A program made the translations under genes and the position numbers. Positions 48,282 to 61,892 of a stretch of 64,000 bases of DNA are shown here, piece by piece (the first letter of the stretch is position 1; each line of letters opens with the position of its first letter). The notes beneath the pieces are model-generated. The model searched no databases, was not told where the DNA came from, and saw only the letters and a program-made list of their open reading frames with translations. The DNA comes from Calliopsis andreniformis (Eukaryota > Arthropoda > Insecta > Hymenoptera > Andrenidae): contig NW_027480450.1 of the NCBI RefSeq assembly GCF_051401765.1, positions 4,340,001 to 4,404,000 of the forward strand, given 5' to 3'.

Positions 48282-51200
48282 CCTCAATCTTCAATCCTCA
48301 ATACTCAATCCTCAATCCTCAATCCTCAATCCTCAATCCTCAATTCTCAATCCTCAATCATCAATCCTCAATCTTCAATACTCAATCCTCAATCCTCAAT
48401 CCTCAATCCTCAATCCTCAATCCTCAATCATCAATCCTCAATCTTCAATACTCAGTCCTCAATCCTCAATCCTCAATCCTCAATACTCAACCATCAATCC
48501 TCAATTCTCCAATACTCAATAGAATATCCTGAATTCTCAGGATTCAATACTCATACCTCAATCCTCAGCCCTCAGCCCTCATCCTCCGTCCTCAATCCTC
48601 AATCCACAATCCTCAATCTTCAATCCTCAATACTCAAACCTCAGTCCTCATCCCCAATTCTCAATTCTCAATCTTCAATACTCAATCCTCAATCCTCAAT
48701 TCTCAGTCCTCAATACTCAATCCTCAATCCTCAATCCTCAATCTTCAATCCTCAGTACTCAATCATCACTCCTCAATTCCCAATCCTCAATCCTCAATCC
48801 TCAATTCTCAATCCTCAATCCTCAGTCCTCAGTCCTCAATCCTCAGTCCTCAACCCTCAGCCATCATCCTTAATCCCCAATCCTCAATCCTCAATCCTCA
48901 ATTTGCAATCCTCAATACTCAACCTTCACTCCTCTAACCTCAATTCTGAATCCTCAACCCTGAATCCTCAATCTTCAGCCCTCAGTCCTCAACAGTCAGT
49001 TGTCAATACTCAATCCCCAATAGAATATCCTCAATTCACAGTTTTCAGTACTCAATACTCAATCTGCAATCTTCAAATCTCTATCCACAAACATCAATTC
49101 TCATCACTCAACCCTCAGTACTCAGCCCTCAATGTTCAATCCTCAGTCCTCAATCCTCAATCCGCAATACTCAACCATCAATCCTCAATTCTTCAATACT
49201 CAGTAGAATATCCTGAATTCTCAGGATTCAATACTCAATCCTCAATCCTCAGCGCTCAGCCCTCATTCTCCATCCTCAATCCTCAATCCTCAATCCTCAA
49301 TCTTCAATCCTCAATACTCAATCCTCAATCCTCAATCCTCAATCCTCAATCCTCAATTCTCAATCCTCAATCATCAATCCTCAATCTTCAATACTCAATC
49401 CTCAATCCTCAATCCTCAATCCTCAATCCTCAATCCTCAATCCTCAATCCTCAGTCATGAATACTCAATCTTCAATACTCAATCCTCAATCCTCTATCCT
49501 CAATCCTCAATCCTCAATCCTCAATCGTCAATCCTCAATCCCCAATACTCAATCTTCAATCCTCAATCCTCAATCCTCAATCCTCAATCCTCAATCTTCA
49601 ATCCTCAATACTCAATGGTCACTCCTCAATTCCCAATCCTCAATCCTTAATCCCCAATCCTCAATCCTCAGTCTTCGATCCTCAATACTCAATCTTCAAT
49701 CCTCAGTCCTCAGTCCTCAATCCTCAATCCTCAATTCTCAATCCTCAATCCTCAATCCTCAGTCTCAAACATCAATACTCAACCCTCAGTCCTCGTCCTC
49801 AATCCACAACCCTCAATACTCAATCCTCAATCTTCATACATCAATATTCAATCTTCAATCCTCAATCCTCAATCCTCAGTCCTCAATCCTCAGCCCTCAA
49901 ACCTCAATCCTGAATCCTCAAACCTGAATCCTCAATCTTCAGACCCCAGTCCTCAACAATCAGTTGTCAATCCTCAATCCTCAATAGAATATCCCCAATT
50001 CACAGTTTTCAATACTCAATACTCTATCTGCAATCTTCAAATCTCTATCCACAAACATCAACGCTCATCACTCAACCCTCAACACTCAGCACTCAATGTT
50101 CAATCCTCAGTCCTCAATCCTCAATCCTCAATCCTCAATACTCAACCATCAATCCTCAATTCTTCAATACTCAATAGAATATCCTGAATTCTCAGGATTC
50201 AATACTCAAACCTCAATCCTCAAACCTCAGCCCTCATCCTCCATCCTCAATCTTTAATCCTCAATACTCAATCCTCAATCATGAATACTCAATCTTCAAT
50301 ACTCAATCCTCAATCCTCAATCCTCAGTCCTCAATCCTCAATCGTCGATCCTCAATCCCCAACCCTCAATCTTCAATCCTCAATCCTCAATCCTCAATCC
50401 TCAATCCTCAATCTTCAATCCTCAATCCTCAATCTTCAATCCTCAACACTCAACCTTCAATCCTCAATCCTCAGTCCTCAAACCTCAATTCTGAATCCTC
50501 AATTCTGAATCCTCAATCTTCAGCCCTCAGTCCTCAAGAATCAGTTGTCAATCCTCAATCCACAATAGAATATCCTCAATTCACAGCTTTCAATACTCAA
50601 TACTCCGCCTGCAATCTTCAAATCTCTATGCACAAACATCAATTCTCATCACTCAACCCTCAACACTCAGTCCTCAACTTTCAATACTCAATCCTCAATT
50701 CTCAATCTTCAATCCTCAATACTGAATCTTCAATCCTCAATCCTCAATCCTTAATTCTCAATCCTCAAACATCAATCTTCAATCCTCAGTCCCCAAACCT
50801 CAATCTTCGATCCTCAATCCTCAATCCTCAATCCCCAATCCTCAATCCTCAGTCCTCAGTCCCCAAACCTCAATCCTCAACCCTCAGACCTCATCCTCAA
50901 TCCTCAATCCTCAATCCTCAATCCTCAATCCTCAATCTTCTATCCTCAATACTCAATCTTCGATCCTCAATCCTCAGTCCTCAATCCTCAATTCTGAATC
51001 CTCAATACTCAATCTTCAACCCTCAACCCTCAGCCCTCAATACACTACCATCAATCCTCAATTCTCAATACTCAATAGAATATCATGAATTCTCAGGAAT
51101 CAACACTCAAACCTCAATCCTCAACCCTCAGCCCTCATCCTCCATCCTCAATCCTCAACCCTCAATCCTCAATCTTCAATCCTCAATACTCAATCCTCAG

Positions 51201-53089
51201 TCATGAATACTCAATCTTCAATACTCATTCCTCAATCCTCTATCCTCAATCCTCAATCCTCAGTCCTCAATCCTCAATACTCAACCGTCAATCCTCAATC
51301 CCCAATCCTCAACACTCAATCCTCAATCCTCAATCCTCAATCCTCAATCCTCAGTCATGAATACTCAATCTTCAACACTCAATACTCAATCCTCTATCCT
51401 CGATCCTCAGTCCTCAATCCTCAATCGTCAATCCTCAATCCTCAATCTTCATTCCTCAATACTCAAACATCAATCCTCAATTCTTCAATACTCAATAGAA
51501 TATCCTGATTTCTCAGGATACAATACTCAAACCTCAATCCTCAACCCTCAGCCCTCATCCTCCATTCTCAATATTCAATCCTCAATACTCAATCCTCAGT
51601 CATGAATACTCAATCTTCAACACTCAATCCTCAATCCTCTATCCTCAATCCTCAATCCTCAGCCCTCAATCCTCAATACTCAACCGTCAATCCTCAATCC
51701 CCAACCCTCAATCTTCAATCCTCAATCCTCAATCCTCAATCCTCAATCCTCAGTCCTCAGTCATGAATACTCAATCTTCAATACTCAATCCTCAATCCTC
51801 TATCCTCAATCCTCAATCCTCAATCCTCAATCGTCAATCCTCAATCCCCAACCCTCAATCTTCAATCCTCAATCCTCAATCCTCAATCCTCAATCCTCAA
51901 TCTTCAATCCTCAATACTCAATCTTCACTCCTCAATTCCCAATCCTCAATCCTTAATCCCCAACCCTCAAGCCTCAATCTTCAATCATCAATATTCAATC
52001 TTCAATCCTCAATCCTCAATCCTCAGTCCTCAATCCTCAGTCCTCAAACCTCAATCCTGAATCCTCAATCCTGAATCCTCAATCTTCAGCCCCCAGTCCT
52101 CAACAATCAGTTTTCAATCCTCAATCCTCAATAGAATATCCTCAATTCACAGTTTTCAATACTCAATACTCTATCTGCAATCTTCAAATCTCTATCCACA
52201 AACATCAATTCTCATCACTCAACCCTCAACACTCAGTCCCCAATCCTCAATCTTCAATCCTCAATCCTCAATCCTCAATCCTCAATCCTCAATCCTCAGT
52301 CTTCAATCCTCAATACTCAATCCTCAACCCTCAGACCACACCCTCAATCCTCAATCCTCAATCCTCAATCCTCAATCCTCAATCCTCAATCTTCAATCCT
52401 CAATACTCAATCTTCAATCCTCAACCCTCAGACCTCATCCTCAATCCTCAATCCTCAATCCTCAATCATCAATCGTCAATCTTCAATCCTGAATATACAA
52501 TCCTCAATCCTCAATCCTCAGTCCTCAATCCTCAATCCTCAATACTCAACCTTCAACCGTCAACCCTCAGTCCTCAATACTCAACCATGAATCCTCAATT
52601 CCCAATACTCAATAGAATATCCTGAATTCTCAGGATTCAATACTCAAACCTCAATCCTCAACCCTCAGCCGTCTTCCTCCATCCTCAATCCTCAACCCTC
52701 AATCCTCAATCTTCAATCCTCAATACTCAACCCTCAGTCATGAATACTCAATCTTCAATACTCAATCCTCAATACTCTATCCTCAATCCTCAATCCTCAG
52801 TCCTCAATCCTCAATACTCAACCGTCAATCCTCAATCCCCAACCCTCAATCTTCAATCGTCAATCCTCAATTCCCAATCCTTAATCTTCAATCCTCAATC
52901 CTCAATCCTCAATCCTCAATCCTCAATCTTCGATCCTCAATACTCAATCTTCACTCCTCAATTCCTAATCCTCAATCCTTAATCACCAATCCTCAATCCT
53001 CAATTCCCAATACTCAATCCTTAATCCCCAATCCTCAATCCTTAATCCCCAACCCTCAAGCCTCAATCTTCAATCCTCAATACTCAATC
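48282..53089. repeat. 4.77-kb tandem duplication, second unit
   Basis: Near-perfect copy of the preceding unit. It differs by one extra TCCTCAA near 51655 and a few point changes, such as CAGTAGAATA at 49203 where the first unit has CAGAAGAATA. The right edge is ambiguous by about 28 bp. Confidence 0.9.
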
Positions 53090-53345
53090 TTCAATCCTCA
53101 GTCCTCAATCCTCAATCCTCAATTCTCAATCCTCAATCCTCAGTCCTCAGACCTCAAACATCAATACTCAACCCTCAGTCCTCGACCTCAGCCCACAACC
53201 CTCAATACTCAATCCTCAATCTTCAATCATCAACATTCAATCTTCAATCCTCAATCCTCAATCCTCAGTCCTCAATCCTCAGTCCTCAAACCACAATCCT
53301 GAATCCTCAATCCTGAATCCTCAATCTTCAGCCCCCAGTCCTCAA

Positions 53346-53478
53346 CAATCAGTTGTCAATCCTCAATCCTCAATAGAATATCCTCAATTCAGAGTTTTCA
53401 ATACTCAATCCCCAATCTTCAATTATCAAATCTCAATACACAAACATTAACTCTCATCAATCAACCCTCAACGCTCAG
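53346..53478. repeat. A-prime island, CAATCAG form
   Basis: This aligns heptamer for heptamer with class A but reads TTCAGAG, TCCCCAA, TTATCAA, TACACAA and CAATCAA where A islands have TTCACAG, TACTCTA, TCTTCAA, TCCACAA and CACTCAA. It ends CGCTCAG. Sister copies start at 57559 and 60862. Confidence 0.83.
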
Positions 53479-54295
53479 TCCTCAATCTTCGGTCCTCAAT
53501 CCTCAATCCTCAATCTTCAATCCTCAATACTCAATCTTCAATCCTCAATACTCATTACTCAATCCTCATTCCTCAATCCTCAATCGTCAATCCTCAAGCC
53601 CCAATCCTCAATCTTCAATCCTCAATCCTCAATCCTCAATCCTCAATCCTCAATCCTCAATCCTCTATCCTCAGTCAAGAATACTCTATCTTCAATACTC
53701 AACCCTCAATCCTCAATCCTCAATCCAAAATCCTCAATCCTTAGTCCTCAACCCTGAATCCTCAATCCTCAACCCTCAGCCCTCATCCTCCATCCTCAAT
53801 CCTCAATCCTCAATCCTCAATCTTCAATCCTCAATACTCAATCATCAATCCTCAATCCTCAATCCTCAATCCTCAGTCATGAATACTGAATCTTCAATAC
53901 TCAGTCCTCAATCCTCAATCCTCAATCATCAACCCTCAATCCTCAATCCTCAATCCTCAATCCTCATCCTCAATTCTCAATTCTCAATCCTCAATCCTCA
54001 ATCCTCAACCTTCGATCCTCAATAGTCAACCTCCAATCCTAGATCCTCAATCCCCAATCCTCAATCGTTAATCTTCAATTTTCAATCCTCAGTCCCCAGT
54101 CCTCAATCTTCAGTACTCAATGCTCAATCCTCAATACTCTATCCTCAGTCCTCAATCCTCAATCCTCCATCCTCAGTCCTCAATCCTCAACCGTCAATCC
54201 TCAATCCTCAATCCTCAACCTTCAGTCCTCAGTCCTCAAACCTCAAACCCGAATCCTCAATCCTGAATACACAGTCTTCAGCCCTCACTCCTCAA

Positions 54296-54428
54296 CAATC
54301 AATTGTCAATCATCAATCCTCAATAGAATATCCTCAATTCACAGTATTCAATACTCAATTCCCAATCTTCAATTATCAAATCTCAATACACAAACATCAA
54401 TTCTCATCAATCAGCCCTCAACGCTCAG
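54296..54428. repeat. A-prime island, CAATCAA form with CAGTATTC
   Basis: Begins ACAATCAATTGT, a short dyad with ACAAT and ATTGT arms. It has CACAGTATTC and ends CGCTCAG. Sister copies start at 58516 and 62699. Confidence 0.82.
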
Positions 54429-54631
54429 TCCTCAATCTTCGATCCTCAATCCTCAATCCTCAATCTTCAATCCTCAATGCTCAACCTTCAATCCTCAATC
54501 CTCAATTCTCAATCCTCAGTACTCAATGCTCAATCGTCAATCCTCAATCCTCAGACATCTATATTCAACACACAACCCTCAACCATCAATACTCAATACC
54601 CAACCATCAATCCTCAATTCTCAAGACTCAA

Positions 54632-54736
54632 TAGAATATTCTGAATTCTCACGGTTCAATACTCAATCCACAATGTTCAATAATCAAACCTCAATTCTCA
54701 AACATCAATTCTCAACACTCAATCCTCAACACTCAG
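54632..54736. repeat. C island, copy 1
   Basis: Fifteen in-register heptamers. The first four (TAGAATA, then TTCTGAA, TTCTCAC and GGTTCAA) resemble class B. The last part (ACATCAA, CACTCAA, CACTCAG) resembles class A. The B dyad is largely destroyed, but GAATTC is kept. Confidence 0.8.
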
Positions 54737-54883
54737 GCCTCTCTCTTCAATCCTCCATCCTGAGTCCTCAATCCTCAACCGTCAATCCTCAATCCTCAAT
54801 CCTCAACCTTCAATACTCAGTCCTCAAACCTCAAACCCGAATCCTCAATCCAGAATATTCAGTCTTCAGCCCTCACTCCTCAA

Positions 54884-55016
54884 CAATCAATTGTCAATCC
54901 TCAATCCTCAATAGAATATCCTCAATTCACAGTTTTCAATACTCAATCCCCAATCTCCAATCCTCAAATCTCAATACACAAACATCAATTCTCATCAATC
55001 AAACCTCAACACTCAG
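54884..55016. repeat. A-prime island, CAATCAA form with CAGTTTTC
   Basis: Begins with the same ACAATCAATTGT dyad but keeps CACAGTTTTC and ends CACTCAG, closer to the left-hand class A. Sister copies start at 59104 and 63287. A related island starts at 61735. Confidence 0.82.
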
Positions 55017-55937
55017 TTCTCAATCTCCGATCCTCAATCCTCAATCCTCAATATTCAATCCTCAATACTCATCCTTCATTCCTCAATACTCAATTCTCAA
55101 TCCTCAATCCTCAATCCTCAATCGTCAACCATCAAGACCCAATCCTCAATCTTCAATCCTCAATTCTCAATCCTCAATCCTCAATCTTCAATCTTCAATC
55201 CTCAATACTCAATCTTCAATCCTCAATCCTCAATCCTCAATCCTTAATCATCAATCCTCAATCCTCAATCTTCAATCCTCAATACTCAATCTTCAATCCT
55301 CAATCCTCAACCCTCAATCCTCAATTCTCAATCCTCAGTCCTCAATCCTCAGACCTCAAACATCAATACTCAACCCACAGTCCTCGTCCTCAATCCACAA
55401 TCCTCAATCCTCAAACCTCAACCTTCAATCATCAATATTCAATCTTCAATCCTCAATCCTCAATCCTCAATCCTCAACGTTGAATACTCAATACCCACTC
55501 CTCAATCTTCAATCCACAATCCTCAATCCTCAATCCTCAATCCTCAATCTTCAATCCTCAATACTCAACCTTCAATCCTCAATCCTCAATTATCATTCCT
55601 CAATACTCAATACTCAATCGTCAATCCTCAAACCCCAATCCTCTACCTTCAATCCTCAATCCTCAATTCTCAATCCTCAATCCTCAATCCTCATTCTTCA
55701 ATCCTCAATGACCAATCCACAATCTTCAATCCTCAATCCTCAATCCTCAGTTCTCAATCCTCAACCCTCTGTCCTCGTCCTCAATCCACAACCCTCAATC
55801 CTCAATCCTCAATCTTCAATCATCAATATTCAACCTTCAGTACTCAATCCTCAATCCTCAATCCTCAATCCTCAACCTACAATCCTCAATACTCAATCTT
55901 CACTCCTCAATTCCCAATCCTCAATCCTTAATCCCCA

Positions 55938-58900
55938 ATCCTCAATCCTCAATCCTCAATCCTCAGTCCTCAGTCATGAATACTCAATCTTCAATACTCA
56001 ATCCTCAATCCTCTATCCTCAATCCTCAATCCTCAATCCTCAATCGTCAATCCTCAATCCCCAACCCTCAATCTTCAATCCTCAATCCTCAATCCTCAAT
56101 CCTCAATCCTCAATCTTCAATCCTCAATACTCAATCTTCACTCCTCAATTCCCAATCCTCAATCCTTAATCCCCAACCCTCAAGCCTCAATCTTCAATCA
56201 TCAATATTCAATCTTCAATCCTCAATCCTCAATCCTCAGTCCTCAATCCTCAGTCCTCAAACCTCAATCCTGAATCCTCAATCCTGAATCCTCAATCTTC
56301 AGCCCCCAGTCCTCAACAATCAGTTTTCAATCCTCAATCCTCAATAGAATATCCTCAATTCACAGTTTTCAATACTCAATACTCTATCTGCAATCTTCAA
56401 ATCTCTATCCACAAACATCAATTCTCATCACTCAACCCTCAACACTCTGTCCCCAATCCTCAATCTTCAATCCTCAATCCTCAATCCTCAATCCTCAATC
56501 CTCAATCCTCAGTCTTCAATCCTCAATACTCAATCCTCAACCCTCAGACCACACCCTCAATCCTCAATCCTCAATCCTCAATCCTCAATCCTCAATCCTC
56601 AATCTTCAATCCTCAATACTCGATCTTCAATCCTCAACCCTCAGACCTCATCCTCAATCCTCAATCCTCAATCCTCAATCATCAATCGTCAATCTTCAAT
56701 CCTGAATATACAATCCTCAATCCTCAATCCTCAGTCCTCAATCCTCAATCCTCAATACTCAACCTTCAACCGTCAACCCTCAGTCCTCAATACTCAACCC
56801 TGAATCCTCAATTCCCAATACTCAATAGAATATCCTGAATTCTCAGGATTCAATACTCAAACCTCAATCCTCAACCCTCAGCCGTCTTCCTCCATCCTCA
56901 ATCCTCAACCCTCAATCCTCAATCTTCAATCCTCAATACTCAACCCTCAGTCATGAATACTCAATCTTCAATACTCAATCCTCAATACTCTATCCTCAAT
57001 CCTCAATCCTCAGTCCTCAATCCTCAATACTCAACCGTCAATCCTCAATCCCCAACCCTCAATCTTCAATCGTCAATCCTCAATTCCCAATCCTTAATCT
57101 TCAATCCTCAATCCTCAATCCTCAATCCTCAATCCTCAATCTTCGATCCTCAATACTCAATCTTCACTCCTCAATTCCTAATCCTCAATCCTTAATCACC
57201 AATCCTCAATCCTCAATTCCCAATACTCAATCCTTAATCCCCAATCCTCAATCCTTAATCCCCAACCCTCAAGCCTCAATCTTCAATCCTCAATACTCAA
57301 TCTTCAATCCTCAGTCCTCAATCCTCAATCCTCAATTCTCAATCCTCAATCCTCAGTCCTCAGACCTCAAACATCAATACTCAACCCTCAGTCCTCGACC
57401 TCAGCCCACAACCCTCAATACTCAATCCTCAATCTTCAATCATCAACATTCAATCTTCAATCCTCAATCCTCAATCCTCAGTCCTCAATCCTCAGTCCTC
57501 AAACCACAATCCTGAATCCTCAATCCTGAATCCTCAATCTTCAGCCCCCAGTCCTCAACAATCAGTTGTCAATCCTCAATCCTCAATAGAATATCCTCAA
57601 TTCAGAGTTTTCAATACTCAATCCCCAATCTTCAATTATCAAATCTCAATACACAAACATCAACTCTCATCAATCAACCCTCAACGCTCAGTCCTCAATC
57701 TTCGGTCCTCAATCCTCAATCCTCAATCTTCAATCCTCAATACTCAATCTTCAATCCTCAATACTCATTACTCAATCCTCATTCCTCAATCCTCAATCGT
57801 CAATCCTCAAGCCCCAATCCTCAATCTTCAATCCTCAATCCTCAATCCTCAATCCTCAATCCTCAATCCTCAATCCTCTATCCTCAGTCAAGAATACTCT
57901 ATCTTCAATACTCAACCCTCAATCCTCAATCCTCAATCCAAAATCCTCAATCCTTAGTCCTCAACCCTGAATCCTCAATCCTCAACCCTCAGGCCTCATC
58001 CTCCATCCTCAATCCTCAATCCTCAATCCTCAATCTTCAATCCTCAATACTCAATCATCAATCCTCAATCCTCAATCCTCAATCCTCAATCCTCAATCCT
58101 CAGTCATGAATACTCAATCTTCAATACTCAGTCCTCAATCCTCAATCCTCAATCATCAACCCTCAATCCTCAATCCTCAATCCTCAATCCTCATCCTCAA
58201 TTCTCAATCCTCAATCCTCAATCCTCAACCTTCGATCCTCAATAGTCAACCTCCAATCCTAGATCCTCAATCCCCAATCCTCAATCGTTAATCTTCAATT
58301 TTCAATCCTCAGTCCCCAGTCCTCAATCTTCAGTACTCAATGCTCAATCCTCAATACTCTATCCTCAGTCCTCAATCCTCAATCCTCCATCCTCAGTCCT
58401 CAATCCTGAACCGTCAATCCTCAATCCTCAATCCTCAACCTTCAGTCCTCAGTCCTCAAACCTCAAACCCGAATCCTCAATCCTGAATACACAGTCTTCA
58501 GCCCTCACTCCTCAACAATCAATTGTCAATCATCAATGCTCAATAGAATATCCTCAATTCACAGTATTCAATACTCAATTCCCAATCTTCAATTATCAAA
58601 TCTCAATACACAAACATCAACTCTCATCAATCAGCCCTCAACGCTCAGTCCTCAATCTTCGATCCTCAATCCTCAATCCTCAATCTTCAATCCTCAATGC
58701 TCAACCTTCAATCCTCAATCCTCAATTCTCAATCCTCAGTACTCAATGCTCAATCGTCAATCCTCAATCCTCAGACATCTATATTCAACACACAACCCTC
58801 AACCATCAATACTCAATACCCAACCATCAATCCTCAATTCTCAAGACTCAATAGAATATTCTGAATTCTCACGGTTCAATACTCAATCCACAATGTTCAA

Positions 58901-59430
58901 TAATCAAACCTCAATTCTCAAACATCAATTCTCAACACTCAATCCTCAACACTCAGGCCTCTCTCTTCAATCCTCCATCCTGAGTCCTCAATCCTCAACC
59001 GTCAATCCTCAATCCTCAATCCTCAACCTTCAATCCTCAGTCCTCAAACCTCAAACCCGAATCCTCAATCCAGAATATTCAGTCTTCAGCCCTCACTCCT
59101 CAACAATCAATTGTCAATCCTCAATCCTCAATAGAATATCCTCAACTCACAGTTTTCAATACTCAATCCCCAATCTTCAATCCTCAAATCTCAATACACA
59201 AACATCAATTCTCATCAATCAAACCTCAACACTCAGTTCTCAATCTCCGATCCTCAATCCTCAATCCTCAATATTCAATCCTCAATACTCATCCTTCATT
59301 CCTCAATACTCAATTCTCAATCCTCAATCCTCAATCCTCAATCGTCAACCATCAAGACCCAATCCTCAATCTTCAATCCTCAATTCTCAATCCTCAATCC
59401 TCAATCCTCAATCTTCAATCCTCAATACTC
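55938..59430. repeat. 4.2-kb HOR unit, second copy (truncated)
   Basis: Matches the first copy until about 59430, where the sequence changes to CAGACCTCTTCC followed by material like 56640-56760. Private differences include CACTCTGTCC near 56445, CTCGATCTTC near 56620 and TCAGGCCTC near 57990. Confidence 0.84.
58852..58956. repeat. C island, copy 2
   Basis: Copy of the 54632 island at offset 4220. I saw no difference between them. Confidence 0.8.
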
Positions 59431-61060
59431 AATCTTCAATCCTCAACCCTCAGACCTCTTCCTCAATCCTCAATCCTCAATCCTCAATCATCAATCGTCA
59501 ATCTTCAATCCTGAATATACAATCCTCAATCCTCAATCCTCAACCCTCAGACCACACCCTCAATCCTCAATCCTCAATCCTCAGTCATCAATGCTCAATC
59601 TTCAATACTGAATCCTCAATCGTCAATCCTCAGTACCCAATCCTCAGTCTTCAATCCTCAACCTTCAATCCTCAATCCTCAATCCTCAAACTTCAAACTT
59701 CAATCCTCAATACTCAATCTTCAATCCTCAATCCTCAATTCTCTATCGTCAATCCTCAATTCTAAATCATCAATCCTCAATCCTCAAACCTCAATCCTCA
59801 ATCCTCAATCCTCAGTCCTCAGTCCCCAAACCTCAATCCTCAACCCTCAGACCTCATACTCAATCCTCAATCATCAATCCTCAATCCTCAATCCTCAATC
59901 CTCTATCTTCAATCCTCAATACTCAATCTTCAATCCTCAACCCTCAGACCTCATCCTCAATCCTCAATCCTCAATCCTCAATCATCAATCGTCAATCTTC
60001 AATCCTGAATATACAATCCTCAATCCTCAATCCTCAATCCTCAATCCTCAATCCTCAATCCTCAATACTCAACCTTCAACCGTCAACCCTCAGTCCTCAA
60101 TACTCAACCATGAATCCTCAATTCCCAATACTCAATAGAATATCCTGAATTCTCAGGATTCAATACTCAAACCTCAATCCTCAACCCTCAGCCGTCTTCC
60201 TCCATCCTCAATCCTCAACCCTCAATCCTCAATCTTCAATCCTCAATACTCAACCCTCAGTCATGAATACTCAATCTTCAATACTCAATCCTCAATACTC
60301 TATCCTCAATCCTCAATCCTCAGTCCTCAATCCTCAATACTCAACCGTCAATCCTCAATCCCCAACCCTCAATCTTCAATCCTCAATCCTCAATTCCCAA
60401 CCCTTAATCTTCAATCCTCAATCCTCAATCCTCAATCCTCAATCTTCGATCCTCAATACTCAATCTTCACTCCTCAATTCCTAATCCTCAATCCTTAATC
60501 ACCAATCCTCAATCCTCAATTCCCAATACTCAATCCTTAATCCCCAATCCTCAATCCTTAATCCCCAACCCTCAAGCCTCAATCTTCAATCCTCAATACT
60601 CAATCTTCAATCCTCAGTCCTCAATCCTCAATCCTCAATTCTCAATCCTCAATCCTCAGTCCTCAGACCTCGAACATCAATACTCAACCCTCAGTCCTCG
60701 ACCTCAGCCCACAACCCTCAATACTCAATCCTCAATCTTCAATCATCAATATTCAATCTTCAATCCTCAATCCTCAATCCTCAGTCCTCAATCCTCAGTC
60801 CTCAAACCACAATCCTGAATCCTCAATCCTGAATCCTCAATCTTCAGCCCCCAGTCCTCAACAATCAGTTGTCAATCCTCAATCCTCAATAGAATATCCT
60901 CAATTCAGAGTTTTCAATACTCAATCCCCAATCTTCAATTATCAAATCTCAATACACAAACATCAACTCTCATCAATCAACCCTCAACGCTCAGTCCTCA
61001 ATCTTCGGTCCTCAATCCTCAATCCTCAATCTTCAATCCTCAATACTCAAACTTCAATCC
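59431..61060. repeat. Third partial copy of part of the 4.2-kb unit
   Basis: From about 60000 this follows 56700-57750 at offset 3310, then 3303. It includes a perfect-dyad B island and the A-prime island at 60862. Its first few hundred bases repeat a CAATCGTCAATC / GAATATACAATC segment twice (near 59490 and 59985). Confidence 0.78.
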
Positions 61061-61892
61061 TCAATCCTCAATTCTCAATCCTCAATACTCAATACTCAAT
61101 CGTCAATCCTCAAAAACCAATCCTCTATCTTCAATCCTCAATCCTCAATTCTCAATCCTCAATCCTCAATCCTCATTCTTCAGTCCTCAATAACCAATCC
61201 ACAATCTTCAATCCTCAATCCTCAATTCTCAATTCTCAATCCTCAATCCTCAATCCTCAGACCTCAAACATCAATACTCAACCCTCAGTCCCCGTCCTCA
61301 GTCCAAAACCCTCAATCCTCAATCCTCAATCTTCAATCATCAATATTCAATCTTCAATCCTCAATCCTCAATCCTCTATCCTCAATCCTCAATTCTCAAA
61401 CCTCAATCCTCAAGCGTCAGTCCTCGGCCCCAATCCTTAACCCACAATACTCAATCATCAATCCTCAGTTCTCAATACTCAATAGAATATCCTGAAATCT
61501 CATGGTTCAATACTCAACCCACAATATACAATAATCGAATCTCAATCCCCAAACGTCAATACTCAACACTCAATCCTCAACACTCAGTCCTCTCTCTTCA
61601 ATCCTCCATCCTCAATCCTCAATTCTCAACCGTCAATCCTCAATCTTCAATCCTCAACCCTCAATCCTCAGTCCTCAAACCTCAAACCCGTATCCGCAAT
61701 CCTGAATCCTCAGCCTTCAGTCCTCAGTCCTCAACAATCAATTGTCAATCCTCAATCCTCAATAGAATATCCTCAATTCACAGTTTTCAATACTAAATCC
61801 CCAACCTTCAATCTTCAAATCTCAATACACAAACATCAATACTCATCAATCGACCCTCAACACTCAGTCGTCAATCTTCGACCCTCAGTCCT
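61061..61892. repeat. Divergent satellite segment, single copy in the window
   Basis: In-register heptamers with unusual variants (CAAAAACC near 61111, CAAGCGTC near 61390, TCGGCCCC near 61425, CCGCAATCC near 61694). It contains a divergent C island and an A-prime island. No other block here matches it end to end. Confidence 0.72.
61483..61587. repeat. C island, divergent copy
   Basis: Reads CCTGAAATCTCATGG in the core, so it lacks both the EcoRI site and the dyad. It also has CAATATAC and AATCGAATC. It ends CACTCAG like class A. It is the most diverged C island in the window. Confidence 0.76.

Larger units (their letters stand above)
51725..55937. repeat. 4.2-kb HOR unit, first copy
   Basis: The next copy follows at offset 4213, shifting to 4227 and 4220 as heptamers are gained and lost. 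It begins inside the right end of the 4.77-kb duplication, so the two repeat systems overlap. It carries the divergent A-prime islands at 53346, 54296 and 54884 and the C island at 54632. Confidence 0.85.

Noticed and set aside
54296..54428. A and A-prime islands as inserted mobile elements or RNA genes
   Set aside because: They parse fully into 7-bp register with no target-site duplication, terminal repeats, or tRNA- or snRNA-like structure. They are diverged satellite.
54526..56169. 547-codon + strand open frame as a real gene
   Set aside because: It is a translation of the heptamer in one frame; the other + frames give the same peptide. There is no promoter, intron or domain evidence, its end is set by chance stops, and the array continues unchanged on both sides.
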